Origin: JBBECF01 sp040881945
Lineage (GTDB): Bacteria; Pseudomonadota; Alphaproteobacteria; Dongiales; Dongiaceae
NCBI GenBank assembly: GCA_040881945.1
Contig: JBBECF010000118.1
Coordinates: 1-23,222, forward strand
Length of the DNA: 23,222 nt
Direction: 5' to 3'
Shown piece by piece: positions 8,938-15,842 of the stretch; the first letter of the stretch is position 1, and each line of letters begins with the position of its first letter. A program made the position numbers and the translations under genes. A model generated the notes under the pieces. The model did not search any database. It worked only from the letters and a program-made list of their open reading frames with translations, and was not told the origin of the DNA.

Positions 8938-10284
8938 ATGCTGACCCGCGAAGAGTTGCTGGCGAGGGCGCACAAGCCGTCCGAGGACGCCCTGCGGCTG
9001 CACCCGTTCTACCGGGGCAAGGTCCAGATCCTGCCCAAATGCCCGGTGCGCGGCCTGGCGGACTTCGCGATCTGGTACACGCCCGGCGTCGCCGCCTCGT
9101 GCCAGGCGATCCGCGCGCGGCCCGATCTCGTCTACGAGCACACCAACAAGGGCAACTGCATCGCCATCGTGTCCGACGGCACGCGGGTGCTCGGTCTCGG
9201 CGATATCGGGCCGGAGGCGGGCCTGCCCGTGATGGAGGGGAAGGCGCTGCTGTTCAAGTATCTCGGCGGCGTCGACGCGATTCCCCTCTGCCTCGGAACG
9301 ACGGACCCCGATGCGATCGTGCGGACGGTCAAGCTGCTCGAACCGTCCTTCGGCGGCGTCAACCTCGAGGACATCGCCCAGCCGAAATGCTTCCGCATCC
9401 TCGAAGCCCTGCGCGCGGAGATGACCATCCCGGTATGGCACGACGACCAGCAGGGCACCGCCGCGGTGTTGCTGGCCGGGCTGCGCAACGCGCTCGCGGT
9501 CGTCGGCAAGGAGATCGGGCGGATCAAGATCGCCATGGTGGGCATGGGCGCGGCCAATGTGGCGAGCTACCGCCTGCTCAAGGCGAGCGGCGTCGACCCG
9601 ACGGCGGTCGTCGCCTGCGACAGCAAGGGAACGCTGCATCGGGGCCGCGGCGACATCGAGGCGGCGCAGGATCTGTTCCCCGACAAGTGGCGGGTCTGCC
9701 TTGAGACCAATGCGGACGGCGTGATCGGCGGCATCGCCGAGGCGCTACGCGGCGCCGACGTCTGCCTCGCCTTCTCGACCTCGGGCCCGGGGATCGTCGC
9801 GCCCGACTCGATCCGGGCGATGGCACGGGATCCGATCATCTTCGCCTGCGCCAACCCCGTGCCCGAGTTGTGGCCGTGGGAAGCGGCCGAGGCCGGCGCC
9901 CGCATCGTCGCCACCGGGCGCAGCGACTTTCCCAATCAGGTCAACAACTCGCTGGTCTTCCCCGGCGTCTTCCGCGGAGTCCTCGACGTGCGGGCGCGCG
10001 CGATCACCGAGGGAATGGCCCTGGCCGCCGCGCGCGAATTGGCGGCCTGCGCCGAAACGGCCGGCCTGCGCGAGGACCGCATCCTGCCACGGATGGACGA
10101 CCGCGATGTCGCCGTCCGCGTCGCCGCGGCGACTGCCGGCCAGGCGCAGCGCGAGGGCATGGCGCGCCTGTCGAAGACCCACGAGGAGTTGTTGGCGGGG
10201 GCGCGCGCGACGATCGCGACGGCGCAGGAGGCGACGCGGCTGCTCATGCGCGAGGGGCTGATCCCGCCGCCGCCCGAGGCGTAG
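8938..10284 (+). CDS. Malic enzyme (malate dehydrogenase, oxaloacetate-decarboxylating), short form
   Basis: It converts malate to pyruvate and CO2 with reduction of NAD(P). The 448-aa protein has WYTPGVA at residues 46-52, VSDGTRVLGLGDIG at 78-91, the MEGKALLFK lysine region near 102, NLEDIAQP at 142-149, PVWHDDQQGTA at 165-175 and a Rossmann loop VGMGAAN at 201-207. PNQVNNSLVFPGVFRG marks the C-terminal part of the family. It is the short form, lacking the phosphotransacetylase-like extension of MaeB. Cofactor preference cannot be read with certainty. The ATG at 8938 is chosen because the preceding frame runs back through the FNR-like promoter region and the conserved N-terminus (REELLARAHKPS) begins here; a GGGAG site precedes it. 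Confidence 0.94.
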   Translation: MLTREELLARAHKPSEDALRLHPFYRGKVQILPKCPVRGLADFAIWYTPGVAASCQAIRARPDLVYEHTNKGNCIAIVSDGTRVLGLGDIGPEAGLPVMEGKALLFKYLGGVDAIPLCLGTTDPDAIVRTVKLLEPSFGGVNLEDIAQPKCFRILEALRAEMTIPVWHDDQQGTAAVLLAGLRNALAVVGKEIGRIKIAMVGMGAANVASYRLLKASGVDPTAVVACDSKGTLHRGRGDIEAAQDLFPDKWRVCLETNADGVIGGIAEALRGADVCLAFSTSGPGIVAPDSIRAMARDPIIFACANPVPELWPWEAAEAGARIVATGRSDFPNQVNNSLVFPGVFRGVLDVRARAITEGMALAAARELAACAETAGLREDRILPRMDDRDVAVRVAAATAGQAQREGMARLSKTHEELLAGARATIATAQEATRLLMREGLIPPPPEA

Positions 10285-10299
10285 GCGGCGGGCCGGGCC

Positions 10300-10914
10300 T
10301 CAGTCGCGCCGGGCGCGGCCCTCGTAGATATAGGCCATCGGGCGCGGGCCCTTGGCGTAGCCGGTCTCCAGCCGCGCCACGCGGAATCCGGCGGCGCGCA
10401 CCAGCTCGTCGATGCGGCGGTTGAGATTGCAGCCGCCGCCGATGCGCCGCCACAGCGGGTTGAGCCGGTCCTGCCAGGCCTCGACGCCGCGGTCCGGCGA
10501 ACGCCCGTGCTCGACGAACAGCAGCTCGCCGTCCGGTTTGAGCACGCGCCGCATTTCCGCGAGCGCGCGTAGCGGCTCGCCGATCGTGCACAGGGTCCAG
10601 GTCGTGACCACGCTGTCGAACCCGGCGTCGTCGAACGGCAGGGCTTCGCCGGGCCGGTTCACGAACTCGACCGGGAACGGCGCGGCGGCCGCCTTCGTCC
10701 GCGCCAGGCGCAGCATCTCGGGCGACGGATCGACCCCGACCACCGCCGTCACCGCGCCGCCGTAGAACCGCAGGTTCAGCCCGGATCCGATGCCCATCTC
10801 CAGCACGCGGCCGCGCGCCGCCGGCACGACCCGCGCGCGATAGCGCGACGCCTCCTTGCCGCGCATCGAGAAATCGATGACGCGGGGCAGGATGAATCGT
10901 TCGTAGAAGCTCAC
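10300..10914 (-). CDS. Class I SAM-dependent methyltransferase (UbiE/METTL7-like)
   Basis: This 204-aa methyltransferase has SAM-binding motif I VLEMGIGSGLNLRFY at residues 37-51, acidic VVGVDPSPEM, motif II-III region FDSVVTTWTLCTI and motif LKPDGELLFVEHG. The later string LNPLWRRIGGGCNLNR is characteristic of the group that includes METTL7-like thiol and small-molecule methyltransferases and bacterial phospholipid N-methyltransferases. The substrate is unknown. The start is GTG at 10914, seven bases after GGAGG. It follows the cyclase-TPR gene by 26 bases on the same strand, so they are likely co-transcribed. It converges on the malic enzyme with a 15-base gap. Confidence 0.88.
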   Translation of the reverse strand: MSFYERFILPRVIDFSMRGKEASRYRARVVPAARGRVLEMGIGSGLNLRFYGGAVTAVVGVDPSPEMLRLARTKAAAAPFPVEFVNRPGEALPFDDAGFDSVVTTWTLCTIGEPLRALAEMRRVLKPDGELLFVEHGRSPDRGVEAWQDRLNPLWRRIGGGCNLNRRIDELVRAAGFRVARLETGYAKGPRPMAYIYEGRARRD

Positions 10915-10940
10915 AGGTTGCCTCCAGCTTCGGGTTTCGG

Positions 10941-12698
10941 TTATTCCGGCAGCCCCGCCTTGCGCAGCCCCTCGACGAAATGCTCGAGCTGCGCCGGAAC
11001 GCGGTCCGGCTGGATCGCCGCCCAGCGCGCGACCGAAAAGTTCGGGTGCAGCTTCAGGACCTCCAGCGCCTGGGCCCTGGCCTCGTCGAGCCGGCCGAGC
11101 TGCGCGTAGCTGGCGGCGAGCAGCCGCCGGCCCTCGGCGACATTGTGCATCTGCTGCACTGCGGCGATCGCCTCCTCGTAGCGGCGAACCATGTAAAGAG
11201 CGTCCGCCAGGTGCCACAGGTACCAGTCCGGGTAATGCGGGTTGAGGCGCATCGCCTCGCGGATCAGGGCGACGGCTTCCTCGGGTTGGCCGTTGTAGGC
11301 CATGGCGTCAGACAGTTCGGCCATGATGTCGGCGTTGTTGGGGTTGAGGGTCGAGGCGCGCTCGAACTCGGCGATCGCCCGGTCCAGATCCTTCCGGTAC
11401 AGGTAGACGACGCCGAGTTCGCTGTGCCCGCTGGCGTCCGAATCGTCGAGCGCCACCGATTTCTTGGCGAGATCGAGGGCCTTGTCGAGCGAGGCCTCGG
11501 GCGAATCGCTCCAGGCATAGCGCCAGTCGTCGTTGTAGGTCCGCGACAGCGCCGCGTAGGCGCGCGCATAACCGGGGTCGCGGGCGATCGCCTGTTCGTA
11601 CATCTCGCGCGCCCGCGCATTGCCTTCGCGGGTGTACTGGAAGAAATGCTCCTGTCCGCGCAACAGAAAGCCGTAGGCCTCCAGGTCCGCGGTCTCGACC
11701 CGCCGGACGCGGCTGCGCTCGGCCTCCTCCACCTTCACTGCCAGGGCGGCGACGATGACCCGGGTCACCTCGTCCTGCACCTCGAACAGGTCGGTCAGCT
11801 CGCGGTCGTACCGTTCGGCCCAGAGGTGGCGGTCCGCCGGCGCGTCGATGAGCTGCGTCGTGATGCGCACGCGGCTGCCGGCCCGCCGGACACTGCCCTC
11901 CAGAAGGTAGCGCACGCCCAGCTCGCGGCCGGCCTGCTGCGCGGTGAACGTCTTGCCCTTGAAGACAAAGGACGAGTTGCGCGAGATGACGAACAATTCG
12001 CGGAACTTCGAAAGGCTCGTGATGATGTCTTCGGTGATGCCGTCGCAGAAATAGCCCTGTCCGCGGGTCTCGCTCATGTCGTCGAAGGGCAGCACGGCGA
12101 TCGACGGGCGGGCGGGAAGGGCCAGCGGCTCCGTGGTCTTGCGCACGGCCGGCGACATCAGGGCGACCCCCGGGTCGGCGTGGACGCGGTAGATCTCGAC
12201 GGGCTCGGCGATGTTCTTCAATTGGTGGTCGCCGAGATACTCGTAGCCGAGCGCCAGCTTGTTCTTGACCTGTTCGTAGACCGCGCGCGAGATGCAGATG
12301 CCGCCCGGCAGCGCGATCTGCTGCAGTCGCGCCGCGATGTTGACGCTGTCGCCGAAGATATTGCCTTCCTCGGCGATGACGTCGCCCAGGTTCACGCCGA
12401 CGCGGAATTCGATCTTCTCGCCCTGCGCCATGTCGAAGACCGTCGCCTCGATCTCCCTCTGGACCTCGACCGCGCATTTGAGCGCGTTGACCACGCTGGG
12501 GAAATCGGCGAGCAGGCCGTCGCCGGCAAGGCTGGCCACCCGGCCGTCGTAGGACGCGATGCGCGCCGCGAACAGCTCGAGGCAGGCATGGGTGGCGCGG
12601 TGCGTGGCCTCCTCGTCCCGCCCCATCAGGCTGCTGTAGCCCTTGAGGTCGGCGCTCAGGATGGCGGTCAGTTTCCGACCGTAGCCGGCGGTCGCCAT
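10941..12698 (-). CDS. Class III nucleotide cyclase domain fused to TolB-like domain and TPR repeats
   Basis: The 585-aa cytoplasmic protein has three parts. Residues 5-175 are a class III cyclase homology domain with metal aspartates D17 (LSADLKGYS) and D60 (AGDGLLADF) and transition-state residues N120 and R124 (NIAAR). Residues 198-330 are a TolB/FlgO-like domain (PSIAVLPFDDMSE, YFCDGITEDII). Residues 340-575 are tetratricopeptide repeats. The family is common in rhizobia-like bacteria and is usually annotated adenylate cyclase. The residues that usually specify adenine differ: the Lys three before GD is S56 and the Asp before IFG is N113. ATP may therefore not be the substrate. The ATG at 12698 gives the typical start (GRKLTAILSADLKGYS) with GGAG upstream; the frame is open to 12821. 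Confidence 0.9.
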   Translation of the reverse strand: MATAGYGRKLTAILSADLKGYSSLMGRDEEATHRATHACLELFAARIASYDGRVASLAGDGLLADFPSVVNALKCAVEVQREIEATVFDMAQGEKIEFRVGVNLGDVIAEEGNIFGDSVNIAARLQQIALPGGICISRAVYEQVKNKLALGYEYLGDHQLKNIAEPVEIYRVHADPGVALMSPAVRKTTEPLALPARPSIAVLPFDDMSETRGQGYFCDGITEDIITSLSKFRELFVISRNSSFVFKGKTFTAQQAGRELGVRYLLEGSVRRAGSRVRITTQLIDAPADRHLWAERYDRELTDLFEVQDEVTRVIVAALAVKVEEAERSRVRRVETADLEAYGFLLRGQEHFFQYTREGNARAREMYEQAIARDPGYARAYAALSRTYNDDWRYAWSDSPEASLDKALDLAKKSVALDDSDASGHSELGVVYLYRKDLDRAIAEFERASTLNPNNADIMAELSDAMAYNGQPEEAVALIREAMRLNPHYPDWYLWHLADALYMVRRYEEAIAAVQQMHNVAEGRRLLAASYAQLGRLDEARAQALEVLKLHPNFSVARWAAIQPDRVPAQLEHFVEGLRKAGLPE

Positions 12699-12838
12699 GC
12701 GCGATATCTCCGCGAAGCGAGGCGCAACCGTCGACGCCCCGCCTATCGGCGCGGCGGCCGACCGGTTCAAACCCGGCGCCGATTCTACCGGCCTCGCCCG
12801 CCGGCGCAAGCGTCGATCCAACCTGTCCGCTCGATCCT

Positions 12839-12956
12839 AGTGTCCCGCCCCCGAAATTCGTTTCACGAATTTCGGGGTAAACGGGCCACTAAGCACTTGA
12901 ATCCATTGGCCTGCTTTTCCCAGAAATTCGAAAACGAATTTCCGGGGCAGGACACT
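12839..12956. repeat. 118-bp MITE-like palindromic element with 25-bp terminal inverted repeats
   Basis: The left end begins AGTGTCCCGCCCC and the right end, read inverted, begins AGTGTCCTGCCCC. The two 25-base ends match at 23 positions. Each end also folds on itself. The left hairpin is a perfect 13-bp stem (12849-12861 with 12865-12877, loop TTC). The right one is an 8-bp stem (GAAATTCG at 12923-12930, loop AAAA, CGAATTTC at 12935-12942), extended by three more pairs after a mismatch. There is no coding capacity, and no transposase is in the window. No clear target duplication is visible; a TA precedes the left GTGTCC but TG follows the right GGACAC. A non-autonomous transposon relic or a REP-like element are both possible. 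Confidence 0.72.
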
Positions 12957-12983
12957 GGGCGGGCGCGATTGAAACGGACCGAC

Positions 12984-13012
12984 TGGAATTGCGTTCCGCG
13001 CCGGCCTATAGT
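12984..13012 (+). promoter_or_regulatory. Candidate sigma-70-type promoter for the 84-aa/YcaO/TfuA operon
   Basis: A TATAGT hexamer (13007-13012, five of six matches to TATAAT) stands 48 bases before the ATG at 13061. A weak -35 candidate, TGGAAT at 12984-12989, lies 17 bases upstream of it. The small palindrome GGAATTGCGTTCC overlaps this -35 and could be an operator. All of this is inferred from sequence alone. Confidence 0.35.
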
Positions 13013-13060
13013 GAGACTGCAACTCAAGCGCGAAGTCCGCGTCAATGACGGGAGGACTCC

Positions 13061-13315
13061 ATGGCGAAGGCGAAGGCGAAGGCGAAGGCAAAGACCAAGG
13101 CAATGGCCAAGGGAGTGGCAACGGCGGCGGTACCGGAACTGGGCGATGTCGTCCAGGCGTCGGACGGGAGGCTGTTCTTCATCCCAGTGGGGGGCACCCC
13201 TCGACAACTCCCTCAAACGGATCTGACGACGATCGTTGACCTTATCAGGAACGACGCGGCTTTGCTGCGCGCTCTTCTCTCCAAGCGCCCCGGCATCATT
13301 GCAGCGAAGCGATGA
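13061..13315 (+). CDS. Small Lys-Ala-repeat protein (84 aa) preceding YcaO-TfuA; candidate modification substrate
   Basis: I do not recognise this protein. The first 17 residues are an alternating Lys-Ala tail (AKAKAKAKAKTKAMAK). A compact region follows: VPELGDVVQASDGRLFFIPVGGTPRQLPQTDL, then a helix TTIVDLIRNDAALLRALLSKR and a basic end GIIAAKR. There is no Cys, Trp or signal peptide; the only close Gly pair is PVGGTP. It has a good ribosome site, GGGAGG, about seven bases before the ATG. It lies 48 bases before the YcaO gene on the same strand. Because YcaO-TfuA enzymes act on ribosomally made peptides or proteins, and precursors usually sit next to their enzymes, it is a candidate substrate. 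It could instead be an unrelated DNA- or RNA-binding protein with a histone-H1-like basic tail. Confidence 0.75.
   Translation: MAKAKAKAKAKTKAMAKGVATAAVPELGDVVQASDGRLFFIPVGGTPRQLPQTDLTTIVDLIRNDAALLRALLSKRPGIIAAKR
13064..13093 (+). repeat. In-frame hexanucleotide repeat (GCGAAG x4, then GCAAAG) coding Ala-Lys
   Basis: Four perfect tandem GCGAAG units are followed by one unit with a silent change, directly after the start codon of the 84-aa protein. The unit is six bases, so slippage would lengthen or shorten the Ala-Lys tail without shifting frame. Confidence 0.85.
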
Positions 13316-13363
13316 ACGGCCGGCCGGTCGGTTCCGGCGGCTGAGGCGCCGCCGCCGCGCCGG

Positions 13364-14647
13364 GTGGACGCCACGACCGACGCCATGCTTCCGGGCATCG
13401 CCGGCGCACCGGGTCTCGCGCGAGCGGGCCGGCCGGTCCGCAAGGCGTACCGAATCGGGACGCACCGCGCCGTAGCGCCGGAGGAGACGCTGGCGCGGGC
13501 GCGCCGGCTGTTCCCCGTCCTGGGGATAACAAGAATCGCGAACGTGACCGGGCTCGACCGGGTCGGCGTTCCGGTCGTCATGGTGTGCCGGCCGAACGGG
13601 CGGTCGCTCGCCGTCTATCAGGGCAAGGGCATCGACCTGGCCGCGGCCAAGGCGTCGGGCGCGATGGAGTCGATCGAGCGCTACCACGCCGAGCACATGG
13701 TCGCGCCGCTCAAGCTCAACACCTATGAGGAGCTGCGCTACACCCACAACCTCGTGGCTGCCGAAACGCTGCCGCGGATCGAAGGCGGTCGGTTCGATCC
13801 CGGCCGGCCGCTGCTCTGGGTCGAAGGCCGCGACCTGCTGCGCGACGACGGCGTCTGGTTGCCCTATGAACTGGTGCATTTGAACGAGGGCCTGCCGGCG
13901 CCGCTGGCGCGCGGCTGTTTCCGCGCCACCAGCACCGGACTGGCCGCCGGGAACGACCCGGCCGAGGCGCTGGTCCATGCCCTGTGCGAGGCGGTGGAGC
14001 GCGATGCCGCGACGCTCTGGCAATTGCGCTCCGAGACCGAACAGGAACGCACCCGCGTCGATCCGTCGAGCATCGACGATCCGACCTGCCGGGCGCTGCT
14101 CGACCGGATCGACGCGGCGGGCCTGGTTCCGGCCGTCTGGGACATCGCCTCGGATGTCGGCGTCCCAGCCTTTCTGTGCCAGGTCATGGAGCGCGCAACG
14201 GGGACCGGCCTGCGCTACGAATTCGCCGACGGCACCGGATGCCATCCGGCGCGCGACGTGGCCTTGCTGCGCGCCGTGACCGAGGCGCTCCAGGCCCGCC
14301 TGACCCTGATCGCCGGATCGCGCGACGACCTCGAACGGCGCTACTACGCCGACCGTGCCCCGGACGTCCTCGCGCGCCAGCGTCGTATCGTGACGGCCGG
14401 CGCCGCGCCGCGCTCCTTCGCCGAGGCGCCGTCATGGGACGCCGACACCTTCGCGGAAGATCTTGCGTGGCTGCTCGACCGGCTGCGCGGCGCCGGTCTC
14501 GACCGCGCCGTCGTTTTCGACCTGACGCGGCCGGAGTTCGGGCTGCCGGTCGTGCGCGTCGTCGTGCCGGGCCTCGAGGACGGCGAGGACCTGCCCGGCT
14601 ACGTGCCCGGCCCGCGCGCGCTCGCGGTCCTGGGGGCGGAGCGGTGA
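13364..14647 (+). CDS. YcaO-family ATP-dependent backbone-modifying enzyme (thioamide-type, TfuA-associated)
   Basis: YcaO enzymes phosphorylate a peptide-bond oxygen with ATP so that a nucleophile can replace it. With a TfuA partner the product is a thioamide. In the 427-aa product the ATP/Mg residues fit the family: S98-E102-E105-R106 (SGAMESIER), E201, E209 and E212 (EALVHALCEAVERD), and Q310-R312 before AGSRDD. The opening RITRIANVTGLDRVGVPVVMVCRP-like region (residues 55-77) and VYQGKGI are shared with the archaeal and TfuA-type branch. There is no C-terminal PxPxP motif as found in azoline-forming members. The start is uncertain, GTG at 13364 or ATG at 13385; neither has a strong ribosome site. 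The stop overlaps the TfuA start as GTGA. Confidence 0.92.
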   Translation: MDATTDAMLPGIAGAPGLARAGRPVRKAYRIGTHRAVAPEETLARARRLFPVLGITRIANVTGLDRVGVPVVMVCRPNGRSLAVYQGKGIDLAAAKASGAMESIERYHAEHMVAPLKLNTYEELRYTHNLVAAETLPRIEGGRFDPGRPLLWVEGRDLLRDDGVWLPYELVHLNEGLPAPLARGCFRATSTGLAAGNDPAEALVHALCEAVERDAATLWQLRSETEQERTRVDPSSIDDPTCRALLDRIDAAGLVPAVWDIASDVGVPAFLCQVMERATGTGLRYEFADGTGCHPARDVALLRAVTEALQARLTLIAGSRDDLERRYYADRAPDVLARQRRIVTAGAAPRSFAEAPSWDADTFAEDLAWLLDRLRGAGLDRAVVFDLTRPEFGLPVVRVVVPGLEDGEDLPGYVPGPRALAVLGAER

Positions 14648-15408
14648 CGGCGGTCGTCTTCGTCGGGCCGACGCTGGGGCCCGCCGACGGGCGCGGCGAA
14701 CTCGACGCCGACTACCGGCCGCCGGCGTCGCAGGGCGACGTCTATCGCGCGGCGTTGCGGCGGCCGCGCGTCATCGGCATCGTCGACGGCTATTTCGAAA
14801 GCGTGCCGGCGGTGTGGCACAAGGAAATTCTGTGGGCCATGGCGCAGGGCATCCATGTCTTCGGCAGCGCCAGCATGGGCGCGCTGCGCGCGGCCGAGCT
14901 CGAGGCCTTCGGCATGGACGGCGTCGGCTGGATCTTCGAGCAATACCGCGACGGCGCGCTGGAGGACGACGACGAGGTGGCCGTCCTGCACGGCCCGGCC
15001 GGGACGGGCTACGTCGCCTTGAGCGAGGCGATGGTCAACATTCGCCGCACCCTGGCCGCGGCCGCCTCGGCCGGCGTCCTCGACGCCGACGCCGCGGCGG
15101 CGCTGACCGGCATCGCCAAGGCGCTGTTCTACAAGGACCGGTCCTACGCGGCCCTCCTGGACCGGGCCGGGCGCGCGGGGCTCGCGGCCGCCGTCCTCGA
15201 CCGCTTCGCCGCCTGGCTGCCGCGCGGCCGGATCGACCAGAAGCGGCTCGACGCCCTCGCCATGCTGCAACAGATGCGCGACCGCCTGGCCGCCGGCCTG
15301 CCGCCGAAGCAAGTGCGCTACCATTTCGAGCCCAGCCGCGCCTGGGACGCGGCGCGCCGCGCGATCGACGGCGCGGCCTCGCTTGACCGGGCAACGGACC
15401 CGGCCTAG
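14644..15408 (+). CDS. TfuA-like protein, sulfur-delivery partner of YcaO
   Basis: TfuA proteins, named from the trifolitoxin cluster, help YcaO install backbone thioamides. They are thought to recruit or hydrolyse a sulfur-carrier protein. The 254-aa product shows the family core: VVFVGPTLGP at residues 4-13, then GIVDGYFESVPAVWHKEILWAMAQG-type sequence at 45-69, FGSASMGALRAAEL at 73-86, FGMDGVGWIFEQYRDG and DDDEVAVLHGPAG. The C-terminal 120 residues are more variable and helical. It begins with GTG inside the YcaO stop codon, so the pair is translationally coupled, strong evidence that they form one enzyme system. No dedicated sulfurtransferase or carrier gene is visible nearby. Confidence 0.93.
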   Translation: MTAVVFVGPTLGPADGRGELDADYRPPASQGDVYRAALRRPRVIGIVDGYFESVPAVWHKEILWAMAQGIHVFGSASMGALRAAELEAFGMDGVGWIFEQYRDGALEDDDEVAVLHGPAGTGYVALSEAMVNIRRTLAAAASAGVLDADAAAALTGIAKALFYKDRSYAALLDRAGRAGLAAAVLDRFAAWLPRGRIDQKRLDALAMLQQMRDRLAAGLPPKQVRYHFEPSRAWDAARRAIDGAASLDRATDPA

Positions 15409-15435
15409 CGTGCCTGGGACCATAGGCGCGCGAGC

Positions 15436-15741
15436 ATGAGCGGCTTCGTCATCGTCGTGGAATTCCGCCTGAAGCCCGGAACCTTCGCGCGTTTCCGCGA
15501 CTTGGTCGTCGAGAACGCCAGGGACTCGGTGCGCGACGAGCCGGGCTGCCGCATCTTCGACGTCGCGGCGCCGCTGGGGGAAGGCGATCGGGTCGTGCTA
15601 TACGAGGTCTATGACGACGCCGCGGCCTTCGCCGCGCATCTCGAGACGCCGCATTTCGCGGCCTTCGACGCGGCCAGTCGGCCGCTGGTGGCGGCGAAGT
15701 CGGTGAGCGAGTTCCGTCTGGAGTTCGCCGGCCGGAACTAG
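15436..15741 (+). CDS. Antibiotic-biosynthesis-monooxygenase (ABM) fold protein, putative quinol monooxygenase
   Basis: The 101-aa single-domain protein has the ferredoxin-like ABM pattern. It begins FVIVVEFRLKPGTFARFRDLVVENARDSVRDEPGCRIFDV, then VVLYEVYDDAAAFAAHLETPHFAAF, and ends FRLEF. The DEPGCRIFDV and YEVYDDAAAFAAHLETPHF strings are the usual landmarks of the YgiN-like group, which act as small cofactor-free oxygenases or are of unknown function. It starts 27 bases after TfuA, so it may be the last gene of the YcaO operon or the first of the catabolic one. A 101-base gap follows before the aldolase gene. Confidence 0.88.
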   Translation: MSGFVIVVEFRLKPGTFARFRDLVVENARDSVRDEPGCRIFDVAAPLGEGDRVVLYEVYDDAAAFAAHLETPHFAAFDAASRPLVAAKSVSEFRLEFAGRN

Positions 15742-15842
15742 AACGAAACGCGCCCGCCGCGAACGAACGACGGCGGGGCGGAAAACCAAGGCGGAAGCGG
15801 GCGCCCGCGCGCCCGACGCCGCCGCGACAGGGGAGGACGGCC

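Larger units (their letters stand above)
12699..13060. other. Intergenic region between the cyclase gene and the YcaO-TfuA operon
   Basis: These 362 bases contain no convincing gene. The left part (12699-12838) is the cyclase leader, and the cyclase frame stays open there to 12821 without family homology. The middle (12839-12956) is a MITE-like palindromic element. The right part (12957-13060) carries a candidate promoter and the ribosome site of the 84-aa gene. The element and the stretch after it are visibly less GC-rich than the coding sequence around them. Confidence 0.75.

Noticed and set aside
8005..9639. A 544-codon minus-strand frame across the USP gene, promoter region and malic enzyme
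   Set aside because: It overlaps three well-supported genes in the wrong frame and has no recognisable motif.
12849..12942. CRISPR repeats
   Set aside because: The GAAATTCG/CGAATTTC units are inverted pairs within one short element, with no regular spacers and no cas genes.
12969..13012. TTGAAA (12969) paired with TATAGT (13007) as a promoter
   Set aside because: The 32-base spacing is far too long; the 17-base pairing with TGGAAT was preferred.
10980..13226. A 748-codon plus-strand open frame opposite the cyclase gene
   Set aside because: It runs across the cyclase, the intergenic region and the palindromic element without any domain, and the minus-strand cyclase explains the coding signal.
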